A program made the translations under genes and the position numbers. Shown here one piece after another: positions 16,824-25,474 of a stretch of 64,000 nt of DNA. Below the pieces are notes generated by a model. That model made no database searches. It worked only from the letters and a program-made list of their open reading frames with translations, and was not told the origin of the DNA. How positions within the stretch are numbered: position 1 is the stretch's first letter; every line of letters begins with the position of its first letter. This stretch comes from Betaproteobacteria bacterium (GTDB taxonomy: Bacteria; Pseudomonadota; Gammaproteobacteria; Burkholderiales; Casimicrobiaceae), in the NCBI GenBank assembly GCA_013298765.1, contig JAAFJA010000011.1, forward strand, positions 92,228 to 156,227, in the 5' to 3' direction.

Positions 16824-18332
16824 ATGAAAACACTTGCTTTCTATGTCAAGCCCCTCTGCACCGCGCTCGCAGCGCTAGCGTCCATCATCGCCAGCATGAG
16901 CGCGAGCGCGCTGATCGATTATCCGGGTCGCCTGGACGATACATTCGGCAACATGCCGCAGAGTTTCGCCGCTACTCGGCTTGGCGGTAGCAATGCGGGG
17001 CTTAGCTCACTCGCGCTGCAACCGGATGGAAAAATGTTGATCGGTGGGCGCTGTAGCCTTTTGAACTCACCGAGCGTATTTCAAATGTGCGTGGGCCGAC
17101 TTTCAAGCGCGGGCGTCCCCGATACAACCTATGGCAACGGTGGTTCGTTTAGGTTGAGCGAAAGTGGCTTTTCCGCCTCCTACGGCGGCTACCTCGCAGC
17201 ACTCGCCGACGGCTCCGCGTACGTTGCTGGGACCTGTGGAGATAGTGCAGCAACCCTTCGACTGTGTTTGGTCCGGCTCGACTCGAACGGCAACAAAGTG
17301 TCGAGCTTTGGCAACGGCGGCTTTGTGGAGCTAACCGGCTATAACGGCGACCCGAAAGCGGTGCTTGTTCGAAAAAGCGGAAAGATCGTTGTCCTCGGTG
17401 AGTGCAGTTTGGCAATTTGTATCGTACAAGTGTCCGAGAGCGGCGTGGTCGAAATCGGCTTTCGAAGCACTTGGGGGCCCTTGAGTGGCATTACGACGTT
17501 TCGTCCGACGTCTCTCAGCGAAGAAGCCAATAACCGCCTCGTCATCGGCGGCACTTGCATCACACTCAACAGCGATATCCGGGGCTGCGCCCTGCGTTAC
17601 TACGCTCTCGACAATATCAGCGGCGGCAGCGATCCTCTGCGCTTGCCGTACGTTTGGAGTACGAATGAGCAGAGCGAAGGCGGCCCCGTTGCCATTGCGC
17701 CTGACGGCGCATGGTTGCTCGCGGGCAGCTGCCAGATCAATAGCGTGCGCCGATTCTGTGTTCGACGATTGTTGCCGGGCGGCACGCTCGACAATGCATT
17801 CGGCAGCGCGGGCGCGGCTGTGCTGCCCTTCACTGGGCTCGATAACCTTGTGCAATCCATCGCGCTTCAACCTGACGGGAAAATTATCTTGGCAGGCGCC
17901 TGCCGAACGGCGACAGCGACCGAGAGCGTGTTCTGTTCCGTTCGCCTTCAGCAGGACGGACGATTCGACACCAGCTATGGATTTCTTCGCGACGGGCGTG
18001 AATTGACCACGCTCGATTCGTTCGGCGCTTTCATCTCTGCAACGTTGCTGCAGCGCGACGGGCAACATTTGGTGGGCGCTGGCTCGGGCGAAATGCGCGT
18101 GTTTCGGCTGCGTGGCGGCTGGTTCGGTGCTCGCAGCTGCGATCTCGACGTGGATGGCGATAACCTCATCGGCACCGGCAATGACATCCTGCTCGCCACG
18201 CGATCCACCATGGGTTTCTCTGGAAACGCGGTCACTCAAGGCATCACCTTCTCACCGCACGCCTCACGAAAAACATGGGCGGCGATTCGCGACTACCTGA
18301 TCACTCAGTGCGCGATGCAATGGGTTCAGTAG
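16824..18332 (+). CDS. Secreted delta-60-repeat propeller with dockerin-like tail, paralogue 2
   Basis: 502 residues from the ATG at 16824, directly before a clear signal peptide (MKTLAFYVKPLC ... ASMSASA). The ORF extends upstream, but the longer start lacks a signal and overlaps paralogue 1. Seven repeats are recognisable; several are degenerate (for example LAALADGSAYVAGTC), and the seventh has lost its Cys pair (HLVGAGSGEMRV). The tail (439-502) begins CDLDVDGDN, a single Ca-loop in which the last Gly is replaced by Asn, then ITFSPHASRKTW and LITQC. Sequence divergence from paralogue 1 is large, so the duplication is old. No enzyme motif is seen. Confidence 0.83.
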   Translation: MKTLAFYVKPLCTALAALASIIASMSASALIDYPGRLDDTFGNMPQSFAATRLGGSNAGLSSLALQPDGKMLIGGRCSLLNSPSVFQMCVGRLSSAGVPDTTYGNGGSFRLSESGFSASYGGYLAALADGSAYVAGTCGDSAATLRLCLVRLDSNGNKVSSFGNGGFVELTGYNGDPKAVLVRKSGKIVVLGECSLAICIVQVSESGVVEIGFRSTWGPLSGITTFRPTSLSEEANNRLVIGGTCITLNSDIRGCALRYYALDNISGGSDPLRLPYVWSTNEQSEGGPVAIAPDGAWLLAGSCQINSVRRFCVRRLLPGGTLDNAFGSAGAAVLPFTGLDNLVQSIALQPDGKIILAGACRTATATESVFCSVRLQQDGRFDTSYGFLRDGRELTTLDSFGAFISATLLQRDGQHLVGAGSGEMRVFRLRGGWFGARSCDLDVDGDNLIGTGNDILLATRSTMGFSGNAVTQGITFSPHASRKTWAAIRDYLITQCAMQWVQ

Positions 18333-18430
18333 CGATGTAGCCGCGCGGATGAGCCGAAACGCTCCCGCGTCCGCTTTGATGATTGAGGCACCGATGCCCT
18401 GTCGGTGTCGTGCATCTAAAGAGGCGTTGC

Positions 18431-20257
18431 ATGAACCGAGCATCGAACAAATGGCGCTTCGGCGCACAGGCGGCGACACCAGCGCATGAGCCTGCGCACG
18501 CGCGCATCGCAGCCGAACTTCTCTTCTGGATGATCATGTTGTGTTCAGTGGGCTTTGCTGTGGTGGCCTCCGCTCAAACCTACGGCACGCTAGATACCTC
18601 ATGGGGAGGGATCGGCTATGTGAAAACACCGATCATCTCGCCAAGTAACGCCAGCTCTCGAGACGACGGCCGCGCCATCGCGATTCAGCTCGATGGAAAA
18701 GCGGTCGTTGCAGGGCTATGCCAAAACGCATCCACAAATCCGGTTGGCTTTTCGCTCTGTCTGGCTCGGTACAACTCGAACGGCTCACTTGACACAAGCT
18801 TTAACGCTACGGGCTTCGTTACAACTGCGCTCTCGGCAGGCAACGCAAACCGACCGAAAACGTCTATTGCGCTTGCGCCCAACGCACGTATTCTCGTCGC
18901 GCTCGGCTGCTTCGATGCAAACGGCAAGGAGCAGTTTTGTGTGTACCGCTTTTTCACAAACGGGCAACTCGACACGGGCTTCGCGTCGGGAGGTCGCTTG
19001 ATGACAAGCCTTCCTACTATTTCTAACTATGTTGGCGGCGTCGCGCTTCAAAGCGATGACAAAATCATCATCGGTGGGATCTGCGGCGTTAGGCTCTGCG
19101 CGCTCCGCTACGATGCAGACGGTATCGCGCTCGACACATCCTTTGGCAATAGCGGAACGCTCGAAAATGTGCCCACCGGATCGTTCAATCGCGAAACATA
19201 CTCACTCGCAGTCGACGCGAGCGACCGCGTTCTGCTGGCAGGAACCTGCTCGATCAGCAGCCAGACGGTGTTTTGCCTGTCGAGGTTCACGAGTAGCGGT
19301 GTCGCTGATACAAGTTTCGACAGCGATGGTCTCGCGCAGATCCCAGCGTTGCCTGGCGGGCAAGATTATGCATACGCTCTCGCCCTCCAGAACGACGGAA
19401 AAATTTTGGTCGCGGGCCAAGCGTTTAACACTATCGGCAGCGGAAGCGGCAGCACCGTGTTCGATTTCGCAACGGTCCGCTACAACGAGAACGGCACGCT
19501 TGACACTAGCTTCGGCGCGGGTAACGGCTACGTAGTAACTCGGATCGCAGATTCGTATTCCGAAGCCCGCGCGGTCGTCGCCCGCAATGACGGCAAGATC
19601 ATCGTCGCGGGATATTGTGAGGATTTCTCGCCCTCGGGTGAGCGCCTCTGCCTGGTGGGCTACAACGCCGATGGCTCGCTCGACACGGGCTTCAATGGAA
19701 GCGGCATCAGCAAACTGCTTCTCGGTCCGCAAAGCAGCTTCGCCGTTGACCAGAGCTACGCGCTTGCGATCGGACGCGATGGAAAGCTCTACGCCGCGGG
19801 CAGCTGCCGTCGAACTACACCGAGCGTGACCGGCCAATACGATTTCTGTGTCGCTCGCTACAGTGCACCCGTAGAGGGTGCGCTCGCCTGCTTCGCAGAT
19901 TTCGGCAACAACGGCGGACTGGATGCAACGCGGGATTCATTGATCCATCGGCGTATCCTGGCGGGCCTTTATGACAACCCGTTCGGCTCCTTCACGATGA
20001 CCGGTAGTTTGGGCATCCCGTTCTTCCAAAATTTCTGGACACCGACCTATTTGCGGCTGCTTCGAAGCTCTATCGACTACGATGGCGACGGTGTTGAAAC
20101 CACGACTGATACGCTGATTCACACGCGCATCGCATTGGGCTACACCGGGAGTAACGTCACCACGGGTCTTGCGTTCGCACCGAGCGCGACGCGCACGACT
20201 TGGACCACCTTAAGAAACCGCTTTGTGAGCCGCTGCGGCGTGACTCTACCGCCGTGA
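18431..20257 (+). CDS. Secreted delta-60-repeat propeller with duplicated dockerin-like tail, paralogue 3
   Basis: 608 residues from ATG 18431, which has GAGG 6-9 nt upstream; the longer upstream frame lacks a ribosome site. The N-terminus has a basic stretch, then a hydrophobic segment (LLFWMIMLCSVGFAVVASAQ). Seven repeats follow; Cys pairs occur in most, but repeat 5 lacks both cysteines (VAGQAFNTIG). The tail (487-608) has two dockerin-like halves: a degenerate one (CFADFGNNGGLDATRDSLIH) and a good one (DYDGDG followed by TTTDTLIHTR), ending VSRCG. A duplicated loop is the arrangement in classical dockerins. It is the last gene of the sigma/kinase run. Confidence 0.83.
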   Translation: MNRASNKWRFGAQAATPAHEPAHARIAAELLFWMIMLCSVGFAVVASAQTYGTLDTSWGGIGYVKTPIISPSNASSRDDGRAIAIQLDGKAVVAGLCQNASTNPVGFSLCLARYNSNGSLDTSFNATGFVTTALSAGNANRPKTSIALAPNARILVALGCFDANGKEQFCVYRFFTNGQLDTGFASGGRLMTSLPTISNYVGGVALQSDDKIIIGGICGVRLCALRYDADGIALDTSFGNSGTLENVPTGSFNRETYSLAVDASDRVLLAGTCSISSQTVFCLSRFTSSGVADTSFDSDGLAQIPALPGGQDYAYALALQNDGKILVAGQAFNTIGSGSGSTVFDFATVRYNENGTLDTSFGAGNGYVVTRIADSYSEARAVVARNDGKIIVAGYCEDFSPSGERLCLVGYNADGSLDTGFNGSGISKLLLGPQSSFAVDQSYALAIGRDGKLYAAGSCRRTTPSVTGQYDFCVARYSAPVEGALACFADFGNNGGLDATRDSLIHRRILAGLYDNPFGSFTMTGSLGIPFFQNFWTPTYLRLLRSSIDYDGDGVETTTDTLIHTRIALGYTGSNVTTGLAFAPSATRTTWTTLRNRFVSRCGVTLPP

Positions 20258-20263
20258 CGGTAG
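20246..20263. repeat. Small inverted repeat over the stop of paralogue 3
   Basis: CTACCG-CCGTGA-CGGTAG hairpin containing the TGA stop codon in its loop. No T-run follows, so it may stabilise the 3' end rather than terminate. Confidence 0.35.
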
Positions 20264-20616
20264 TCGCGCGAGGCAAGCTGGCGAGATACGCCAACGCTAT
20301 CAGCGTGATTCAACATAGATTGGGGCGAAAGATCGTTTTTAACGTATTGCGAGATATCACATATTTGCGTCTATCCCCAGAAATATACGTGGCACACTGA
20401 TACTGGTTGTATACGTGACACCTCACCTTTGCTTCCTGAAACGGTCTCGTCCGAAAGGGCGATCCGCGCGTGCGCCTTGGCTTGCGAGAGACATCGTGAC
20501 GATCCTCGCAACCCTTACAAGTGAAACGCCCCCGAGGAACCATCTCGCCGCGCTCATCGCAGCATCGGAATCTAAGCGACGCGAAACGCAACTGGCGCAG
20601 AGAGCAGGAGCGAGAA
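20264..20616. other. Intergenic region with 12-bp direct repeat
   Basis: No convincing gene. Two direct repeats TATACGTGGCAC (20384-20395) and TATACGTGACAC (20410-20421) are spaced by 26 bp between starts. Nearby ORFs are Arg-rich and look spurious. The region ends at a MITE. Confidence 0.4.
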
Positions 20617-20620
20617 CTAG

Positions 20621-20782
20621 GGAACCGCTGAATAGGTCTGTGTGATGCAGCGCGCGGCGGATTGGAATGAGCTGGAAGCCCAAAATTCTGATACATAGCG
20701 GGGCTATGTTGAAGAATTTTGGGGGTTCAGATCGCCCAACTCCGACGATGCGATGCTTGCGCATGAATTGTTCAGCGTTTCC
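20621..20782. mobile_element. MITE copy 1 (IS5-like termini, 162 bp)
   Basis: Terminal inverted repeats GGAACCGCTGAA (20621-) and TTCAGCGTTTCC (-20782) are flanked by identical CTAG target duplications at 20617-20620 and 20783-20786. CTAG fits the YTAR target of the IS5 group. The inside has no ORF of transposase length but a long hairpin (CCCAAAATTCT ... AGAATTTTGGG with inner CATAGC/GCTATG). About 118 bp are nearly identical to the copy at 37598-37783. The right end abuts the stop codon of mtfA, whose TAG lies inside the target duplication. Confidence 0.8.
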
Positions 20783-21589
20783 CTAGGCCGCGCAGGCGGT
20801 GCCGGCGATTGGGTCGACGCGGAAAAAAGCACGAAGTTGTTGGAAGTAATCGGGGTACTCGAATTGCAACAACTCAGGCTCCTCAAAAAACACCTCGCAC
20901 GTGACGGCAAAGAATTCGTCAATCGCCTCCGCTGCATACGGATCAATCGCGGTCGCTTCGTTTGCGTCCACATGAATGCAGAAGTCTTCATACGCTTCAG
21001 TGATCGCACTTCGAAACGGCTCAATTTGCTCGCGCGGTAGCGGCGGAATACCGTCAATGTCGCCGTTCAACATGTCAAGTTTGTGTGCAAACTCGTGAAC
21101 AACGAGCGACATCCCTGATTCGATGTAGCCAGCCTCGACCACCGGCCAAGACAACAGCACAGGCCCGCCTTCCCAGCTTTCGCCCGCGATCGGCTCGTCG
21201 AGTTTATGAACGATGCCGTACTCATCCTCGTAGTCATAACTCTGCGGAAAATCGCCGGGGTAGACCACAACGTTTTCAAAGTTTGCAAAATCCTCAATCG
21301 CGTCAGCCACTGTGCCGCCTTTTCCCAGCAACAACACGCATGCTTGAATGGCAATCACAATGCGCATCTGCGGCGTGACTTCGAGCGCGTACTCGCCCTC
21401 TTCGGCGCCGGAAGTGATGCTTTTTTCTACCAGAAAGAGAGTTGAGAGTTCACGCAGACGCGCGATGAGCTTAGGATCATAGTGATCGAGAAATGGCAAC
21501 TCATGCAATGCGCGTTGCCACTCATCGTCGGGGATCGCGTAGGCAGAAAGTGCGCGTTCGCGGCGTTTTTTCTTTAGCCAACCAAACAT
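20783..21589 (-). CDS. mtfA: MtfA family zinc-dependent peptidase
   Basis: 268-residue cytosolic metallopeptidase of the M90/MtfA family. The HEFAH zinc motif is at 165-169 (SLVVHEFAHKLDMLNGD), and the expected downstream Glu lies in FFAVTCEVFFEEPELL. In E. coli MtfA binds and inactivates the glucose-regulation repressor Mlc and has aminopeptidase activity; whether a Mlc partner exists here is unknown. The gene follows rmuC with only 3 bp between them, so co-transcription is likely. Its TAG stop is part of a CTAG that was duplicated when the adjacent MITE inserted. The reading frame itself is intact. Confidence 0.88.
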   Translation of the reverse strand: MFGWLKKKRRERALSAYAIPDDEWQRALHELPFLDHYDPKLIARLRELSTLFLVEKSITSGAEEGEYALEVTPQMRIVIAIQACVLLLGKGGTVADAIEDFANFENVVVYPGDFPQSYDYEDEYGIVHKLDEPIAGESWEGGPVLLSWPVVEAGYIESGMSLVVHEFAHKLDMLNGDIDGIPPLPREQIEPFRSAITEAYEDFCIHVDANEATAIDPYAAEAIDEFFAVTCEVFFEEPELLQFEYPDYFQQLRAFFRVDPIAGTACAA

Positions 21590-21592
21590 CGT

Positions 21593-22942
21593 TCACACAC
21601 TCGGTAACTTCGCGGGGTGTTCGTCGATCTCCACCGCCTTGATCCGTTCAAAACCGCTTGTAATCTTGCGCGACGAAATTTGCACGTCTTGCACATCGTC
21701 GCTTGCCTGCCGAATATGAGTTGCGAGCTTATCCATGCGCTCTTGAAAGCGCCCGAAGTCGGTTCCGAGCTTTTCGAGCTGCGTTTTGATAACAAGCGCT
21801 TGCTTTCGCGTTTCAACGTCGCGGATCACTGCGCGCACCGTGTGCAACACCGCCATCAAATTCGTGGGAGAAGTGAGCCAAACGCGCTGCGCCTGCGCCT
21901 GAGCAACGATGTCAGGATGGTTACCAATAATCTCTGCGAAGACGGCCTCAGAAGGCACAAACATCACCGCGGAATCGGCACCTGCGCCGGGTTGAACATA
22001 CTTGCTTGCGATATCAACGATGTGCTTTTTTACGTCGGCAGCAAATTGCCTACGTGCGATTGCGCGTTCAGCATCGGGGAGCGTGGCATTGATCGCCGCG
22101 CGATAATTTGAAAGCGGAAATTTCGAGTCAATGGCCATTTTGGATTCGCCATCGGGCATGCTGAGCACGCAATCCGCTTTCTCACGCCCCTCACCGACCG
22201 CCGCTTGAAACGCATACACACCAGGCGGCAACGTATCGCGAACAAGCGCTTCGAGTTGCACCTCGCCGAATGCTCCCCTTGCAGATTTGTCGGAAAGAAC
22301 TTGCTGGAGTGACACGACGTTGGTAGTCAGCCCATCGATTTTCTTTTGCGCCTCATCGATCACCGCAAGCCGCGCCATCACATTGGCAAATGTCTCGTTC
22401 GTTTTCCTGAATCCCTCATCGAGACGTTCGTTGACCTTGCCACTAATTTGATCGAGCCTGCCATCCACTGTCTTCGTCATCGTCTCGGCTTGATGGCTGA
22501 TTTGCTGCTGCATCGTTCGCAGCGTGTTCTGCAGCAATTCAGAATTGGCGCGGGCCTGCTCTGCCATCTTGCCAAGCATTTGCTCGAGCACGTCGCGCTT
22601 GAGCGATTCCTGTTGCGACGATAGCGTTTGCTGCAAGAGCGCCAGCTGTTTCAACGACGCTTCGGTTTGCTGCGACAGCGAATGAACCACTTGTACCTGC
22701 AGTCTGCCAACGACCTCGCGCGTGCCCGCATTCACGTGCGTGAGCTCGCGCCCAAACCGCTCGGTGACCTGATCGAATTTATTTCCGACATCACCGATCA
22801 TTGCGCGATGCTTTTTTTCTAATTGTTCGCCGAGTGCGCCGCTCATTCGATCAACGATTGAGCCGCGCTGCAATAGAACAATGACGATCAATACGCCAAG
22901 CAGAAAGGCGATGACAAGGAGTGCGACTTCAGAAAAAGACAT
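21593..22942 (-). CDS. rmuC: DNA recombination protein RmuC
   Basis: 449 residues. An N-terminal TM anchor (VALLVIAFLLGVLIVIVLL) is followed by a long coiled-coil (~50-210) and the conserved RmuC nuclease-like domain (GAFGEVQLEALVRDTLPPG; AIDSKFPLSNYRAAI; VMFVPSEAVFAEI; SPTNLMAVLHTVRAV). The family limits inversion and recombination at DNA ends; it is related to restriction-type nuclease folds. Located upstream of mtfA on the same strand. Length and domain order are standard. Confidence 0.93.
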   Translation of the reverse strand: MSFSEVALLVIAFLLGVLIVIVLLQRGSIVDRMSGALGEQLEKKHRAMIGDVGNKFDQVTERFGRELTHVNAGTREVVGRLQVQVVHSLSQQTEASLKQLALLQQTLSSQQESLKRDVLEQMLGKMAEQARANSELLQNTLRTMQQQISHQAETMTKTVDGRLDQISGKVNERLDEGFRKTNETFANVMARLAVIDEAQKKIDGLTTNVVSLQQVLSDKSARGAFGEVQLEALVRDTLPPGVYAFQAAVGEGREKADCVLSMPDGESKMAIDSKFPLSNYRAAINATLPDAERAIARRQFAADVKKHIVDIASKYVQPGAGADSAVMFVPSEAVFAEIIGNHPDIVAQAQAQRVWLTSPTNLMAVLHTVRAVIRDVETRKQALVIKTQLEKLGTDFGRFQERMDKLATHIRQASDDVQDVQISSRKITSGFERIKAVEIDEHPAKLPSV

Positions 22943-23006
22943 GGGCGCGATTGTAGGACGGGCAACCTCTTCTCAGGCGACTACACTGCGTCCACGTTGC
23001 ACACGT

Positions 23007-24029
23007 CTATACATGCCACTCGGTCTCCGCAAGTAACGCAAATGAAATCAACCAATGTGTGCTGACGTATTCGCCGCCCGTGATCGCGGCTTGCGCTGCA
23101 ACCTCCGACGCGCCAGCGAGTTCGCCAAAGCGTTGCCAACGTGGATCGTGGGTATCAAGGGATTGCATGATCCCGCGCAGGCACCATGCGCGTGAGAGGT
23201 TCAACCCATGGTTATGTACGAGCCTCGCGTCGGACTCATTTGCAACCTGATTCGCTCCGAAACCCTCATAGCGGCCCGCCTTGAGATCTGGCAGGAAATC
23301 GTCTAACCAGTGGCGAAATTCAATCGTCGGCAGAATGATCGACATCAATAGCGATTCGGTCAACGCGGGCGAAAGAAAATCCTCGGCCGAAAAATCGTAG
23401 GCCATCCGGTAATCAACATCGTTATCAAACCATGCGTGCGCTTTATCGTGAACGAGTTCAATGAAATCCGTATCGCCTACAGTGGTTGCATAGCGGAGCG
23501 CATGAATCATTGAAAAGGCACTATTTGAATGTACGCCATGGCGCACGGGCGCTGGTGCAGCGCGCAAGTGATCGAACATCGCATCTGACAAATAGTCTGC
23601 GAGCGGCTGTAAGCCCTCACGCCACGCCGTTGCTTGGGGATGAACGCATACTGCCAATTCTGCGTAGAGCTTCAATACCCATCCCCACCCGTAAGGGCGC
23701 TCCCAGAACTTGTTCCCAAATTTCTCGAAGTACAGCACCTCCTTTTCAGCGCGCCCAGAGGTGAATTGGCGATCAAACCATGCGCTGATCGCCTTCGCTT
23801 CGACTGAGCTCGGATGCAGGTTCAGGAGCCTTGCGAGCGACCAATGCATATGAACACACGAGTGCCAATCGAAGCTTCCGAAAAAAAGCGGGTGCTGCGT
23901 GGACGGTCGCAGATCAACGCAAGCGTCTGCGCTATCAGCCAGATGCATCAAGAAGTTCGGAAACTCGCGTCTAACGTTTTCAAGCGCTGCATGCGCGTAG
24001 GCAGCGTGTGGCGGAGTTATCTCATTCAT
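23007..24029 (-). CDS. DUF2891 family protein
   Basis: About 340 residues from the ATG at 24029. The longer upstream frame to 24236 is basic and overlaps the guaC upstream region, so it is unlikely. The family is recognised from HPLFFGSFDWHSCVHMHWSLARLL, FWERPYGWGWVLKL and the late HNHGLNLSRAWCLRGI segment. DUF2891 has an all-alpha toroid-like pattern similar to glycoside hydrolase (alpha/alpha)6 barrels, but no activity has been assigned that I can name. No signal peptide is seen. The gene is divergent from guaC. Confidence 0.82.
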   Translation of the reverse strand: MNEITPPHAAYAHAALENVRREFPNFLMHLADSADACVDLRPSTQHPLFFGSFDWHSCVHMHWSLARLLNLHPSSVEAKAISAWFDRQFTSGRAEKEVLYFEKFGNKFWERPYGWGWVLKLYAELAVCVHPQATAWREGLQPLADYLSDAMFDHLRAAPAPVRHGVHSNSAFSMIHALRYATTVGDTDFIELVHDKAHAWFDNDVDYRMAYDFSAEDFLSPALTESLLMSIILPTIEFRHWLDDFLPDLKAGRYEGFGANQVANESDARLVHNHGLNLSRAWCLRGIMQSLDTHDPRWQRFGELAGASEVAAQAAITGGEYVSTHWLISFALLAETEWHV

Positions 24030-24083
24030 AAGCCAAAGTCTATGCGGATCGGGCCCGGTTGCGCTACTATTTGCTGCAACCAA

Positions 24084-24119
24084 CGAGGTTGCCACGAACG
24101 CGCGGCACCTCGTTTTTTT
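24084..24119 (+). terminator. Strong hairpin with T7 upstream of guaC
   Basis: ACGAGGT(T)GCC ... GGCACCTCGT stem followed by T7 (24113-24119), preceded by a second hairpin GGTTGC ... GCAACC (24057-24081). It points the same way as guaC but lies ~150 bp before it. No plus-strand gene lies upstream, so it may end a small RNA or act as an attenuator in a long guaC leader. Confidence 0.6.
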
Positions 24120-24265
24120 ACGCCCTTTGCGCCCATGTGAATTGTTAGTCTTTGTCGTCACACGTCGTATTCTTGCGTTGAGAGACGAAGGCAGCAGGCC
24201 GAAGAGCCTACGTTCGAGCAAACTGGGCGAATCCAACAGAAAGAGTTCGAGTCAAGAAAGCGCTT

Positions 24266-25315
24266 ATGCGAATCGAAGAAGAGTTAAAGCTAGACTTTAA
24301 AGACGTTTTATTCCGCCCCAAACGCTCCACGTTGGGCTCGCGCGCGAAAGTTGATCTCGTTCGCGAATACACCTATCGACATTCGCATGCAACGAGCAAA
24401 TCGATCCCGATCATTGCGGCCAACATGGACACCGTCGGCACGTTCGAGATGGCGAGCGCGCTCGGCAAACATGGCATGCACGTGGCGCTACACAAGCACT
24501 ACGGTGTTGATGACTACGCAAAGTTCTTCAACGCGTCGAACGCAGCAACGCACGCACACGCGTTTTATTCACTCGGCATCCTCGATCACGATCTCGAAAA
24601 GTTCAAAAAAGTTCGCAATCAAACAGGCGACGAAATCAAGTTCGTTTGCATCGACGTTGCAAATGGCTACACAGAAACCTTTATCGACTTTGTGAAGCGG
24701 TTTCGCGACCTCTTCCCCACGATCACGATCATGGCCGGTAACGTAGTCACCGCCGACATTACCGAAGCGTTGATCCTTGCGGGCGCAGATATTGTGAAAG
24801 TCGGGATTGGACCGGGAAGTGTGTGCACAACGAGGAAAATGACGGGGGTTGGCTATCCACAGCTCTCAGCCATTATTGAATGCGCAGACGCGGCGCATGG
24901 CCTTGGCGGACATATCTGCGGTGACGGCGGCTGCACGGTGCCAGGCGATGTGGCGAAGGCCTTTGGGGGCGGTGCCGATTTCGTAATGCTCGGTGGCATG
25001 CTCGCCGCACACGACGAATCTGGTGGCGAGATCGTGCAAAAGGATGGAAAAACCTATCGCAAGTTCTACGGTATGAGTAGTGACGTCGCCATGGAGAAAT
25101 ACGCTGGCGGCGTTGCCAAATACCGAGCGAGCGAAGGAAAGGAAGTGCTCCTTCCAGCGCGAGGGCCGATCGAAAACACGGTGCAAGAGGTGCTAGGCGG
25201 CCTACGTTCAACCTGCACCTACGTCGGGGCGCGAAAACTCAAAGACCTTTCAAAATGCACGACCTTTGTTCGCGTTTCACAGCAAATTAACGAGGTGTAC
25301 GGGCGCGCACAGTAG
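24266..25315 (+). CDS. guaC: GMP reductase
   Basis: 349-residue cytosolic enzyme reducing GMP to IMP with NADPH, returning guanine nucleotides to the purine pool. The catalytic Cys is in [15 protein letters not shown], with the family's [40 protein letters not shown] and FYGMSS phosphate-binding blocks. The short size and absence of CBS domains separate it from IMP dehydrogenase. A terminator-like hairpin lies in the upstream region (24084-24119). No purine riboswitch consensus is seen. Confidence 0.94.
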   Translation: MRIEEELKLDFKDVLFRPKRSTLGSRAKVDLVREYTYRHSHATSKSIPIIAANMDTVGTFEMASALGKHGMHVALHKHYGVDDYAKFFNASNAATHAHAFYSLGILDHDLEKFKKVRNQTGDEIKFVCIDVANGYTETFIDFVKRFRDLFPTITIMAGNVVTADITEALILAGADIVKVGIGPGSVCTTRKMTGVGYPQLSAIIECADAAHGLGGHICGDGGCTVPGDVAKAFGGGADFVMLGGMLAAHDESGGEIVQKDGKTYRKFYGMSSDVAMEKYAGGVAKYRASEGKEVLLPARGPIENTVQEVLGGLRSTCTYVGARKLKDLSKCTTFVRVSQQINEVYGRAQ

Positions 25316-25474
25316 CGTCTGTGATCTTTTTGGTTGTGCGATGCATTTGGCAGCATTGTCGGGGACGCGAGTAGTCAATCAGGATCAATACACTGCGCGC
25401 CCGTCACTGCCTAGAATCTAGAATCCGTCTACCGGTTTACTTGGGCGCTCGATCGTTCCAGGCTATTGCAACGC

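Noticed and set aside
17331-18239. 302-codon minus-strand ORF over paralogue 2
   Set aside because: Antisense shadow; the sense strand carries signal peptide, repeats and tail.
20415-20645. 76-codon ORF next to MITE copy 1
   Set aside because: Arg/Ala-rich, no ribosome site, ends inside the MITE; no family recognised. It could be a remnant but nothing supports a gene.
24030-24236. N-terminal extension of the DUF2891 protein
   Set aside because: Basic, unconserved-looking sequence that overlaps a terminator-like hairpin; the ATG at 24029 fits the family start.
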